Positions 1-7,360 of a DNA stretch of 19,733 bases are shown here, piece by piece. Position 1 is the stretch's first letter. The number at the start of each line of letters is the position of its first letter. The notes beneath the pieces were generated by a model. The model was given only the letters and a program-made list of their open reading frames with translations, was not told the origin of the DNA and searched no databases. The position numbers and the translations under genes were made by a program. The stretch is from Ancylobacter novellus (GTDB lineage: Bacteria > Pseudomonadota > Alphaproteobacteria > Rhizobiales > Xanthobacteraceae): assembly GCA_003241485.1 (NCBI GenBank), contig QFQD01000065.1, forward strand, positions 1 to 19,733, in the 5' to 3' direction.

Positions 1-171
1 ACAGGCCTCAATGAGCCGCCTGAACCTGACTCTCTACGCCGTCATGGCGCCCGGAAGCGCCGCGAAATTCAAGGCATGCCTATTTGGCGACAGGCTCTTT
101 GGCGTTTGGGATACGGCTCGCTTCGTTTGTGCCGTTTTTAACATGCTTCCAATCGAGCGTCACTCGACTAC

Positions 172-197
172 CCCCGGCGGGCGGATGCCCACCGGGG
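172..197 (-). terminator. GC-rich hairpin after the aquaporin gene
   Basis: Directly visible: an 11-bp stem (172-182 with 187-197, one G.U pair when read on the minus strand) around a 4-nt loop. It begins 9 nt beyond the aquaporin stop codon. No U-tract follows on the minus strand, so it is at best an atypical terminator or a 3'-end-protecting hairpin. A weaker 5-bp stem (153-157 with 163-167) lies just beyond it. Nothing else is recognisable in 1-205. Confidence 0.4.
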
Positions 198-205
198 ACC
201 GAGCA

Positions 206-886
206 TCACGCCGGCACCGGCGCATGCCGCGTCACACCCATCCGGAACAAGGCTCCGGCGAGCACGGCACCAAGACACGGCGCGACGAAGTAGAGCCACA
301 CCTGCGACATGGCGGAGGGGCCGGCGAACAGGGCGGGCCCGAAGGAACGCGCCGGATTCACCGAGGCCCCCGACACGGCGATACCAGCAAGATGAATGGC
401 GACCAGAGTGAGACCGATGACCAGCCCGGCATAGATCGCCGAGGCACCCTGTTGCGTCGCGCCGAGGATCACCGTGAGGAAGAGGAAAGTCGCGGTCGCC
501 TCGAAGAGGAAGGCCGACAGCATGCCGTATTTGGTCCAGCCATTCTGCGCAAAGCCATTGGCGGCGGCATCGAAGCCGCCGACGCGACCCGACGCGATAA
601 CGTAGAGCACTGCCGCCGCGGCGATGCCGCCGAGGAACTGGGCCACGACATAGCCCAGGAAGTCGCTCATCGGCAGCCGGCCGGCCACGACCGCGCCGAG
701 GCTCACGGCGGGATTGAGATGGGCGCCGGAGATCGGCCCGACCGCATAGGCCATGGCCACGACGGATAGGCCGAAGGCGAAGGCGACCCCAAGCAGGCCG
801 ACCTCCTCGCGCATGAAGATGACCGTGGCGCAGCCAAAGAACACAAGCGTGAAGGTGCCGATGAACTCGGCGATGTACTTCCTCAT
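206..886 (-). CDS. MIP-family aquaporin (AqpZ-like water channel)
   Basis: This is a 226-residue integral membrane channel of the MIP/aquaporin family with the usual six-helix, two-half-helix architecture. Both signature motifs are present: NPA at residues 58-60 (context GAHLNPAVS) and NPA at 177-179 followed by Arg180. Phe38, His165 and Arg180 align with the selectivity-filter residues Phe43, His174 and Arg189 of E. coli AqpZ, which favours a water-type rather than a glycerol-type pore; the fourth position is Ala rather than Thr. The start at 886 is chosen because AAAGGAAA lies just upstream and the N-terminus (MRKYIAEFIGTF) is typical. The open frame continues upstream to 1402 but there it only overlaps groEL in another frame. 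It is the last gene of the monooxygenase operon, 134 nt after the chaperonin. A role in this cluster is unknown; movement of water or small neutral solutes (alcohols, ketones) is speculation. Confidence 0.93.
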   Translation of the reverse strand: MRKYIAEFIGTFTLVFFGCATVIFMREEVGLLGVAFAFGLSVVAMAYAVGPISGAHLNPAVSLGAVVAGRLPMSDFLGYVVAQFLGGIAAAAVLYVIASGRVGGFDAAANGFAQNGWTKYGMLSAFLFEATATFLFLTVILGATQQGASAIYAGLVIGLTLVAIHLAGIAVSGASVNPARSFGPALFAGPSAMSQVWLYFVAPCLGAVLAGALFRMGVTRHAPVPA

Positions 887-959
887 AGTCGTTTCCTTTG
901 ATGTCGATGCTGCCAGCCTTCTCCAGAACGGGGCCGGCGTGATGTCCATGCGTGGGGTT

Positions 960-975
960 CCCGGACGCGTCCGGG
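960..975. repeat. 16-bp perfect palindrome between groEL-like gene and aquaporin
   Basis: CCCGGACGCGTCCGGG is a perfect, loopless palindrome. It lies between the chaperonin stop (1021) and the aquaporin start (886). It could be a protein-binding site or half of a double terminator structure with the hairpin at 982-1011. No U-tract is seen. Confidence 0.5.
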
Positions 976-981
976 AGGCGA

Positions 982-1011
982 CCCGCCGGGCGGGCGGGAA
1001 CCGCCGGCGGG
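982..1011 (-). terminator. GC-rich inverted repeat downstream of the chaperonin gene
   Basis: CCCGCCGG (982-989) pairs with CCGGCGGG (1004-1011) around a G-rich 14-nt loop, 9 nt after the chaperonin stop. It is a plausible intercistronic attenuator or RNA-stabilising element. It lacks a U-run, so intrinsic termination is doubtful. Confidence 0.35.
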
Positions 1012-1020
1012 AGGCCATGA

Positions 1021-2652
1021 TCATACGCGGCCGAGCCTTTCGGCGCCGCCGCCGAGAGCGGGCCCGGCCGTCGGGTCGACATAGTCGGTGATGTCGGCCA
1101 CCAGGGTGTTGGTGGTCAGCACCAGCGTGGCGACCGAGGCGGCATTGCGCAGCGCCGTGTAGGTGACACGCACGGGATCGACGATGCCGGCCGCGATCAT
1201 GTCCGCCATCTCGCCGGTTGCCGCATCGAAGCCGACGCCCTCCGCTGCCGCCATGAGCTTGGCGACGATGGTCTCGGGATCGTAGCCGGCGTTGCGGGCG
1301 ATGAAGGCCGCCGGACGGGCCAGCGTCTCGCGAACAAGCCGGATACCTTCCCCGACATCGCCGTTGAGATTGCCGAGCCGGGCCGCCACGATCGGCGCGC
1401 ACTGCAGCAGCGCCGTGCCGCCACCGGCGACGATGCCCTCCTCCGCCGCGGCGCGGGTCGCGCTCAGCGCGTCGTCGATGAGCTGGATGGTGCGCTTCTG
1501 CTCCACCGGCGTCACGCCCCCGGCATAGATGACCGCCGTGCCGCCGGAGAGCTTGGCGAGGCGCTCCTTCAGCTTGTCCTGCTCGATGTTCGGCGGGGCC
1601 AGCCCGTGCTGGCGCGCCACCTGCGCCCGGCGGGCCGCAACCTCCTCGGCGTCGCCGCCGCCACGGACGATGACGGTCTCGCGGGCGCTGGCGCGGACCT
1701 GGCGGGCCGTGCCGAGATCGTCGAGGCCGACCTCCTCCAGCCGTCCACCGAGATCGCGGGCGATGACCCGGCCGCCGGTGATGATGGCGAGATCATCCAT
1801 CATCGCCTTGCGCCAATGGCCGTAATCGGGCGGATTGACCACCAGCACCTTGCCGCGATTGCCGTCGCCCAGCAGGGTGACCACCACTTCCGGGGCGATT
1901 TCCTCAGCGATGATGACGAGCGTGCGCCCGGTCTCCGCCACCGCCTTGCGGATGCCGGCAATCTCCTGCGGCGCGCGGATCTTGAGATCGGTCAGCAGGA
2001 TGTAGGGCTCGTCCAGCACCACTTCCATCTTCTCGACATCGGTCACCATGTGGTGGGAGATGTAGCCGCGGTCGAAGGACATGCCTTCCACCACATCGAG
2101 CGTGGTCTCGATGGTGAGGCCGTAATCGGAGGAAACGATGCCGTCGACGCCGACCCGGTGCAGCGCCTCCGCCACCAGGCTTCCCAGATGCGGGTTGGTG
2201 GCGGCGATGGTCGCCACCGCCTCCAGCATGGAGCGCTCGGAAGCGGGACGGGCGCGGCCCTTCAGCGTCTCCACCACCAGATCGACGGCGGTGTCGATGC
2301 CCCGGCACAGATCCACGGGTTTGGCGCCCCGCTCCAGTGCCGCGACGCCGTTCTGGATCAGCCCGTTGGCCAGCACCATGGCGGTGGTGGTGCCGTCGCC
2401 GGCGACTTCGTTGGTCTGCATCGAGACCTCGCGCACCACCTGCGCGCCCATGTTCTCGAAGCGGTCGGGCAGTTCGATCTCCGAGGCGATGGTCACCCCG
2501 TCTCGCGAGACGATGGGCGTGCCGATCGGCCTGTCGACCATGGCGTTCATGCCTTTGGGACCGAGCGTCGCCTCGACCGCCGCCGCCAGCTTGCCAACAC
2601 CGCGGGCGAGCGCGCGGCGCGCCTCGCCATCATGCAGGATCATTTTTGCCAT
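1021..2652 (-). CDS. prmG: divergent GroEL-like chaperonin of monooxygenase clusters
   Basis: A 543-residue group I chaperonin (Hsp60) homologue. ATP-site motifs are intact: LGPKG at 30-34, DGVT from 51, GDGTTT at 85-90, AGGG around 409-412, and Asp394 equivalent to the hydrolysis residue Asp398 of GroEL. It departs from housekeeping GroEL in two visible ways. The C-terminus lacks the GGM repeat tail, ending in GGGAERLGRV. Apical substrate-binding positions differ: GroEL Tyr203-Phe204 are His201-Met202, and the usual KAPGFGDRRK segment reads NPPDYGHWRK. Dedicated chaperonins of this kind (MimG in mycobacteria, PrmG in Methylocella) accompany group 5 di-iron monooxygenases and are needed for a soluble active hydroxylase. 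The start at 2652 has GAGGAAA 7 nt upstream; an in-frame ATG three codons later is an alternative. No groES is present, so it presumably uses a cochaperonin encoded elsewhere. Confidence 0.93.
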   Translation of the reverse strand: MAKMILHDGEARRALARGVGKLAAAVEATLGPKGMNAMVDRPIGTPIVSRDGVTIASEIELPDRFENMGAQVVREVSMQTNEVAGDGTTTAMVLANGLIQNGVAALERGAKPVDLCRGIDTAVDLVVETLKGRARPASERSMLEAVATIAATNPHLGSLVAEALHRVGVDGIVSSDYGLTIETTLDVVEGMSFDRGYISHHMVTDVEKMEVVLDEPYILLTDLKIRAPQEIAGIRKAVAETGRTLVIIAEEIAPEVVVTLLGDGNRGKVLVVNPPDYGHWRKAMMDDLAIITGGRVIARDLGGRLEEVGLDDLGTARQVRASARETVIVRGGGDAEEVAARRAQVARQHGLAPPNIEQDKLKERLAKLSGGTAVIYAGGVTPVEQKRTIQLIDDALSATRAAAEEGIVAGGGTALLQCAPIVAARLGNLNGDVGEGIRLVRETLARPAAFIARNAGYDPETIVAKLMAAAEGVGFDAATGEMADMIAAGIVDPVRVTYTALRNAASVATLVLTTNTLVADITDYVDPTAGPALGGGAERLGRV

Positions 2653-2718
2653 GGCTGTTTCCTCGTCATCTTGTTTGCTTGTTGGGGTCGGGAGCGGAAC
2701 GGGGCGTCGCCGCCTCGT

Positions 2719-3588
2719 TCACATGGCGAGCGGGGCGCCGGCGTCTCTCGCGGCGGGCGCCGTACCGGGGGCCTGGAGCGCGCAGCTGCCGCAACATCCC
2801 GCGGACGCGCCATTGCTGCCGCAGGCATGGCGGGAAGACGCGACCGCCTCGCGCGGCCCCTCGTCGTAGCGCGCATCGAGAAGGCCGCGGCACAGCGCGC
2901 CATTGGCCTCCATGTTGATGCGGACCGCCCGCAATGCGCGCAGATGCACCGGCAGGCCGGCGGCAGCGATGGCCTCGCCGTCGAGCGTGACGAAGGCGGG
3001 GTCGGATGGCCGGGTGGCGAGGCCGCGCGCCAGCAGGATCTCGCGATAGCGCGGCTTCTGGCGGGAGCCTTCCGGGTCGGTGATGGCCGTGCGGTCCAGC
3101 GTCGCCAGATCCGTCGTCACGATGGCCGCATCCGACCAGCCGGCGCGCCGCAGCCCGAGGATGACGGCTTCCTGCCGGCGCTGGAACGCCTTGCGCAGGA
3201 AGGTCTCGCGCAGGCCCTCCAGCGTGGCGCCGACCTCGAAGTCCGCGAACGCCTCGGCGAAGGAGAGGCCGAGACGCGTGCCGCGATTGACCTCCTCGGC
3301 GAACATGTGGTCCTCCAGCCGGGGATGGACCGCGCCCGCCCACGGCAGCGTCCGCACGGCCCGCCCGATATCGTCCGCCATCAGGAAGGCGAAGTTGGGC
3401 GAGCACCAGTAGGTCGGCAGGCGGAAGGCGACGTCGACGCGGCCATCCGCGCCGATGGCGATGTCCTCCACGAAGCCGAGATCGACGATCGACTCGTCGA
3501 GCTCGGGGTCCATGACGCCGGCAAGCCGGTTCCAAATGGCGGCGATGCGCGCATCGCCGCCGACCTGTGGGCTGGCGGGGCGGCGCAT
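2719..3588 (-). CDS. DUF59/MIP18-type metal-sulfur cluster assembly-like protein
   Basis: A 289-residue protein whose N-terminal ~100 residues resemble the DUF59 (MIP18/PaaD) fold: an IWNRLAGVMDPEL helix, IVDLGFVEDI strand and the YWCSPNFAFLM segment with Cys62 where PaaD/SufT-type proteins carry a conserved Cys. The remaining ~180 residues are a helical extension not recognised individually. The C-terminus is Cys-rich: Cys256, Cys265, Cys266 and Cys269. A DUF59 gene in the same relative place is known in mycobacterial mim clusters, where it lies with the amidohydrolase and chaperonin. A role in delivering iron to the hydroxylase or maturing the reductase Fe-S cluster is inference. The start at 3588 follows the amidohydrolase stop by 4 nt and uses GGAG at the end of that gene, so translation is probably coupled. 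Confidence 0.85.
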   Translation of the reverse strand: MRRPASPQVGGDARIAAIWNRLAGVMDPELDESIVDLGFVEDIAIGADGRVDVAFRLPTYWCSPNFAFLMADDIGRAVRTLPWAGAVHPRLEDHMFAEEVNRGTRLGLSFAEAFADFEVGATLEGLRETFLRKAFQRRQEAVILGLRRAGWSDAAIVTTDLATLDRTAITDPEGSRQKPRYREILLARGLATRPSDPAFVTLDGEAIAAAGLPVHLRALRAVRINMEANGALCRGLLDARYDEGPREAVASSRHACGSNGASAGCCGSCALQAPGTAPAARDAGAPLAM

Positions 3589-3592
3589 CGGC

Positions 3593-4615
3593 CTACTCCG
3601 CCGCGACCGCGAGAGACGCGTTCTTCAGCTTCGCCTTCTGCGCCTCGACATCGACATTGTAGAGCCGGGCCGCATTGAGGCCGAGGATCTTGCGCTTGGC
3701 CTCGCGGGTGAGGTCGACGCCGTGCTCCTGCTTGATGTCTTCCGGGATCTCGAAGTTCCAGAACTTCTCGACCAGCCACCGCGGCGTCCAGATCGCGTAG
3801 TCGCTGCCGAACAGGATCTTGTCCTCGCCCACCCAGAACAGCAGCTCGCTGATAACCTCGGCGAAGTAGCGCGGGCGGGAATGGATGAAGGGCAGCGCCA
3901 CGGCGAGGCCGCCATAGACGTTGGTTTCCTGCACCGCGATCCAGCAGAAATCGTCGAGCCGGGGCAGGCCGCAATGCTCGATGATGAAGTTCAGGCCCTG
4001 GAAGTCGGTCGCCGCATGGTCGACGTCGTGGACATCGAACGCGTCCTTGTCGAGCGGGATGATGGTCGGTCCCTTGTGGACATGGACATTGGTGATGCCG
4101 AGCTTCTGGCACAGCTCCAGGCAGCGATAGGCGCTGGGGTCGGTGAGCTTCCAGCCGCGGGAATCGCCCTTCCACTCCGCCGTGTAGAGCTTCACGCCCT
4201 TGATGTTGTAGTTTTCCTTCATGAAGTGGATGTATTCGAGCGCCTTCTCGCCGTCGCGCGGGTCGAAGGCGCCGTTGACGATGTAGCGGTCGGGGTAGGC
4301 CTTCGCCATGTCGAGGTTGCGCTCGATGGTGTTGAAGCCGTTCTTGTAGAATTCGCTGAGATAGGTCGACTGGACGATCGCCATGTCGTCGGGACCGTCG
4401 ACGAACAGGTCATGGTGCATCTTGTCGGCGGTGTATTTCTCGAACTGCTCCTTGCTCCACAGCTTGTCCTTGGGGCTCAAGGACGTGTGGTAGGCGTAGA
4501 AGCAGTCGATGAACTGCTTGCCATGAATATTGGCCTGGTTCTCCGGGCTGCCGTCCCAGAAATGCGTGTGACCATCGATGATGAAGACCTCTTCACCGTC
4601 CGGCGTCCTGAACAT
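3593..4615 (-). CDS. amidohydrolase-2 family protein of monooxygenase cluster
   Basis: A 340-residue TIM-barrel metal hydrolase of the amidohydrolase_2 (ACMSD-like) family. Visible metal-site motifs are His16-x-His18 (DGHTHFWDG), the VHVH strand at 177-180, His214 (IIEHCGLP) and Asp272 (FGSDYAIW). The family hydrolyses or decarboxylates cyclic and carboxylated substrates using one divalent metal. The reaction here is unknown. A close counterpart directly follows the coupling-protein gene in actinobacterial mim/prm clusters, so it is probably a conserved accessory part of this monooxygenase rather than a catabolic enzyme that happens to be nearby. The start at 4615 has AGAGGG a few bases upstream. 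It follows prmD after a 112-nt gap holding a strong hairpin, and precedes the DUF59 gene by 4 nt. Confidence 0.88.
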   Translation of the reverse strand: MFRTPDGEEVFIIDGHTHFWDGSPENQANIHGKQFIDCFYAYHTSLSPKDKLWSKEQFEKYTADKMHHDLFVDGPDDMAIVQSTYLSEFYKNGFNTIERNLDMAKAYPDRYIVNGAFDPRDGEKALEYIHFMKENYNIKGVKLYTAEWKGDSRGWKLTDPSAYRCLELCQKLGITNVHVHKGPTIIPLDKDAFDVHDVDHAATDFQGLNFIIEHCGLPRLDDFCWIAVQETNVYGGLAVALPFIHSRPRYFAEVISELLFWVGEDKILFGSDYAIWTPRWLVEKFWNFEIPEDIKQEHGVDLTREAKRKILGLNAARLYNVDVEAQKAKLKNASLAVAAE

Positions 4616-4679
4616 GAAACCCTCTCCCCTTGAACGAATTCAGTCGGCGCATGGCGTCGCGCCATTTGCGGTGGGCCTG

Positions 4680-4715
4680 CCGTCCCCGCGGAGGGCGAAA
4701 CCTCCCCGGGGACGG
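4680..4715 (-). repeat. intercistronic hairpin between prmD and the amidohydrolase gene
   Basis: A 9-bp stem (4680-4688 with 4707-4715), one C.C mismatch, then a 5-bp stem (4690-4694 with 4701-4705) closing a 6-nt loop. It begins 12 nt past the prmD stop. No U-tract follows, so it more likely marks a processing, stabilising or partial-termination point separating the catalytic prmABCD genes from the accessory genes. A small 6-bp hairpin (4651-4656 with 4660-4665) follows. Confidence 0.55.
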
Positions 4716-4727
4716 GCCGCCCGGTGA

Positions 4728-5099
4728 TCACTCGATGTATTGGCGGATCTCATCCATGTCGCCGAACAGCGTCACGGTGTTGTCGTCGATGCGGATCATG
4801 CGTCCGTAGTGGGTGGACGTGTTGACCTCGAAGATCTCGGCATTCATTTCCTTGCCGAGAATCTCGCTGATCTCGTCCATCTTGAAGACCAGCTTGCCTT
4901 CACCATCGATGCGGATCAGCGCCGGCTGATAGGTGATGGTGACATTGGGCTTCTGCCCCATGAACTCGGCGATGGCGCGCGCCTCGACGCTGTCGTTCAT
5001 GGTGACGCCGCACTGGTGCGAGATCGTCTGGTCGAAGACCAGATCGCCCATCTTCTGGAAGATGTTCTGGTTGGTGGCGGACCGGGACGTTACGGACAT
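4728..5099 (-). CDS. prmD: propane monooxygenase coupling/effector protein
   Basis: A small cofactorless MmoB/DmpM-family effector (123 residues from the ATG at 5099). Such proteins bind the hydroxylase and tune oxygen activation and electron transfer at the di-iron site. The family fold is recognisable in the HQCGVTMNDSVEARAIAEFM and ITYQPALIRIDGEGKLVF segments, and no cofactor-binding cysteine motif is seen. I chose the ATG at 5099 because AAGGAG, within the end of prmC, is 8 nt upstream. An in-frame GTG at 5108 would give 126 residues but has almost no room for a ribosome site. The prmC stop (TGA at 5105-5107) lies between ribosome site and start, so translation is likely coupled. It is the last catalytic-component gene before the intercistronic hairpin. 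Confidence 0.93.
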   Translation of the reverse strand: MSVTSRSATNQNIFQKMGDLVFDQTISHQCGVTMNDSVEARAIAEFMGQKPNVTITYQPALIRIDGEGKLVFKMDEISEILGKEMNAEIFEVNTSTHYGRMIRIDDNTVTLFGDMDEIRQYIE

Positions 5100-5104
5100 G
5101 GGCG

Positions 5105-6175
5105 TCACTCCTTGGGAAGGTCGAGGCCGAGTTCGCCCAGGATCTTCCCGATGCGCTCGACCGACTGCGCGCGCGCGTCGGAATACTGGACAGGCTTGGA
5201 ATGGGGCTGCGACCAGATCGGCTGCAGGCCCGCCGAGGCCTTGTTGGCCAGGGCGACATGCTTGTTCAGCCAGGACTGGAACAGGCGCTTGTTATGGGCG
5301 CCGTGCTCGGGGTCGTGCGCCAGCAGGTGGAACAGGTCGATGGCGTTGGCGAGGTTGCGCTCATAGTCGGCTTCCGCCGCCGAGATCACCGGCGGGGTGA
5401 TGAAGTCGCCATTGGGCGAGGCCGCCTGCATGAGGAAGCCCGAGCGGAACAGCTCGCCGACCAGCGGCTCGAACACGATGTTGATGGCGAAGTACTGCTC
5501 AAGGTAATCCTCCGAGCCCATGATGGACTCGACCGCCTCGCGCGTGCCCTGCCAGATGCCGTCCTCGAGCCAGGCACGTTTGCCCGCCTCGTCGTCGAAA
5601 TTGCCGATGTCCATGCCGATTTCGGCGAGGTACAGCGTGATGTCCTGCGACAGGCGCAGCTTGTACGACGAGTTGGTCAACGTGGCGTTGTTGATCATCT
5701 GCGTATAGCCGTAGCGCTGCGCCTGCATCAGCGAGGTGCCGAGGCCAAACTCGGCATGCTTCCACGCTCCGAGATGGTTCTGCAGCACCTTCACCCACGC
5801 CTTGTCGAAGTGCAGCGGCGCGCCCGACTTGCGGCCATTGGCGATGACCGCCTGAACCATCGCCTCGATCTTGGACTGGCGCTGATAGTGGGTGCGCTCC
5901 CATTCCTGGTCCGGCGCGCGGAACAGGTGCCAGTTCGAGCTCAGCGCCGCCGTGTTGTCCTTGGAATAGGCCCCGCGCCCGTTCGGGAACGAGATGATCC
6001 AGTCCTGCAGCAGGTAGCGCTCGGGATCGGGCTGGACGTCGACGGTGACGTCCTCGTAATGGGTCGCGCGCTTGCCGCGCGGCTCGAAGTAGCGGTATTT
6101 CCGGCTGTCGGAATCGGCGAACACGGCCGAACCGGCTGCCCCCGACTTGACCGGCGCCGTTTGCGTGGCTGTCAT
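5105..6175 (-). CDS. prmC: propane monooxygenase hydroxylase small (beta) subunit
   Basis: A 356-residue protein of the ribonucleotide-reductase-like superfamily, matching the non-catalytic beta subunit of soluble di-iron monooxygenases. Recognisable stretches are the RKYRYFEPRGKRATHYEDVTVD start of the folded region near residues 25-46, SFPNGRGAYSKDNTAALSS, and the YGYTQMINNATLTNSSYKLR segment typical of group 5 beta subunits. It lacks the paired E/DExRH di-iron motifs, as expected. It pairs with PrmA in the (alpha-beta-gamma)-like or (alpha-beta)2 hydroxylase; no gamma-subunit gene is seen, consistent with group 5. The start at 6175 has GGGAGG 8 nt upstream. It follows prmB by 51 nt and its last codons carry the ribosome site of prmD. 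Confidence 0.94.
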   Translation of the reverse strand: MTATQTAPVKSGAAGSAVFADSDSRKYRYFEPRGKRATHYEDVTVDVQPDPERYLLQDWIISFPNGRGAYSKDNTAALSSNWHLFRAPDQEWERTHYQRQSKIEAMVQAVIANGRKSGAPLHFDKAWVKVLQNHLGAWKHAEFGLGTSLMQAQRYGYTQMINNATLTNSSYKLRLSQDITLYLAEIGMDIGNFDDEAGKRAWLEDGIWQGTREAVESIMGSEDYLEQYFAINIVFEPLVGELFRSGFLMQAASPNGDFITPPVISAAEADYERNLANAIDLFHLLAHDPEHGAHNKRLFQSWLNKHVALANKASAGLQPIWSQPHSKPVQYSDARAQSVERIGKILGELGLDLPKE

Positions 6176-6226
6176 GGTGGTCCTCCCAAATTATCGTTGT
6201 CTGGCTGAGGCGTGTGGTGGTGGCGC

Positions 6227-7288
6227 TCAGGCGTGGGCCAGCTGCTCGGTGGCGCTTGAGGCCGGCGTGAACTTGTCGAAGAAGATGCGTTCGGTCGGCA
6301 CGTCGTTCATCTGCAGCACCGGCACCAGCGCCTCGATCATCGGCTCCGGGCCGCAGGCATAGACGTCGACGTCCTCGCCGAGATCCAGCCGGCGCAGATG
6401 GGCGTTCAGCACTTCATGAATGAAGCCCCGCTCGCCGTTCCAGCCCTCTTCCTCGCCGGCGCCCGAGAGCGCGGGGATGAAGTGGAAGCGCGGGTTCTGC
6501 GCCGCCAGCTGGGCGAATTCGTCGAGATAGAACAGGTCCTTGGTGGTGCGGGCGCCGTAGAAGAAGTGGACCTCGCGGTCCTCGCCGCTCTCCAGATGGT
6601 CATGCAGGATCGACCACAGCGGCGACATGCCGGAGCCACCGCCGACCAGGATCAGGGCTCCTCCCTTGTCTTCGCGTCGGAAGCAGGTTCCGAAGGGACC
6701 GCGGACGGTGAGCCGGGTTCCGGGGGTGAGGTCTCCGTCGAGGCGGGAGGAGAATTTCCCGCCGGGATATTTCTTGATGATGAAGGCGAGTTCTTTGCCC
6801 GTGACCTGCGTATTTGCCATGGAAAACGAGCGCGTAATCGCCTCTGCCCCCGGGAGCGTGATGTCGACATATTGGCCCGCCCAGAATTTGAGAGGCTGAT
6901 CGAGCACGATCTCCAGGCGCCGTATGTCGTGGGTCAGTTCGACGACCCGCGTCACTTCCGCACCGAAGGTCCGGACGGGTATCGATTTCGACAGGATCTC
7001 CTCGTCGAAGTTGAGCAGATCGACCTCGATGTCCGAATAGACCAGCGTGCGGCACAGCAGGACGTGGTTCTGGTCCCTCTCCATCTCGTTCAGCGCGAAG
7101 GTGGAATAGGGCTTCAGCTCGACTTCACCTTCGTTCAGCACGCATTTGCAGGCCGCGCACCGCCCCTCCTTGCAGCCATGCGGCAAGGCGATGCCCTGCC
7201 GGAAGGCCGCGTCGAGGACGGTCTCGCCCTCCTCGACCTCAAATTCGACGCCGACCGGATTCAAGCGGACGGTATAGACGTCGCCCAT
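6227..7288 (-). CDS. prmB: propane monooxygenase reductase (2Fe-2S / FAD / NAD)
   Basis: A 353-residue electron-transfer component that passes electrons from NAD(P)H through flavin and a plant-type [2Fe-2S] cluster to the hydroxylase. Order of domains: ferredoxin domain (about 1-95) with ligands Cys39, Cys44, Cys47 and Cys79; FAD-binding domain (about 100-205) with RSFSMAN at 153-159; and NAD-binding domain (about 210-345) with GGGSGMSP at 216-223 and YACGPEPM at 310-317. The start at 7288 is preferred over the longer frame to 7360 because GGGGAGGT lies 6 nt upstream and the ferredoxin domain begins immediately. It sits second in the prmABCD order, 72 nt after prmA, with a 9-bp hairpin in the gap. 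Confidence 0.95.
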   Translation of the reverse strand: MGDVYTVRLNPVGVEFEVEEGETVLDAAFRQGIALPHGCKEGRCAACKCVLNEGEVELKPYSTFALNEMERDQNHVLLCRTLVYSDIEVDLLNFDEEILSKSIPVRTFGAEVTRVVELTHDIRRLEIVLDQPLKFWAGQYVDITLPGAEAITRSFSMANTQVTGKELAFIIKKYPGGKFSSRLDGDLTPGTRLTVRGPFGTCFRREDKGGALILVGGGSGMSPLWSILHDHLESGEDREVHFFYGARTTKDLFYLDEFAQLAAQNPRFHFIPALSGAGEEEGWNGERGFIHEVLNAHLRRLDLGEDVDVYACGPEPMIEALVPVLQMNDVPTERIFFDKFTPASSATEQLAHA

Positions 7289-7330
7289 CGTGCGACCTCC
7301 CCGTTGGTTTCTGGAGCCTCGGGTCGATGC

Positions 7331-7351
7331 GGGACCGGCAAGGCCGGTCCC
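7331..7351 (-). repeat. intercistronic hairpin between prmA and prmB
   Basis: GGGACCGGC (7331-7339) pairs perfectly with GCCGGTCCC (7343-7351) around a 3-nt loop, 9 nt after the prmA stop. No U-run follows on the minus strand. Likely roles are 3'-end protection of the prmA message or partial attenuation so that hydroxylase is made in excess over reductase. Confidence 0.6.
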
Positions 7352-7360
7352 GCCCGACAT

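Noticed and set aside
1606..3678. 690-codon open frame on the plus strand opposite the chaperonin and DUF59 genes
   Set aside because: Antisense shadow of two genes with clear motifs; composition is His/Gly/Arg-rich nonsense.
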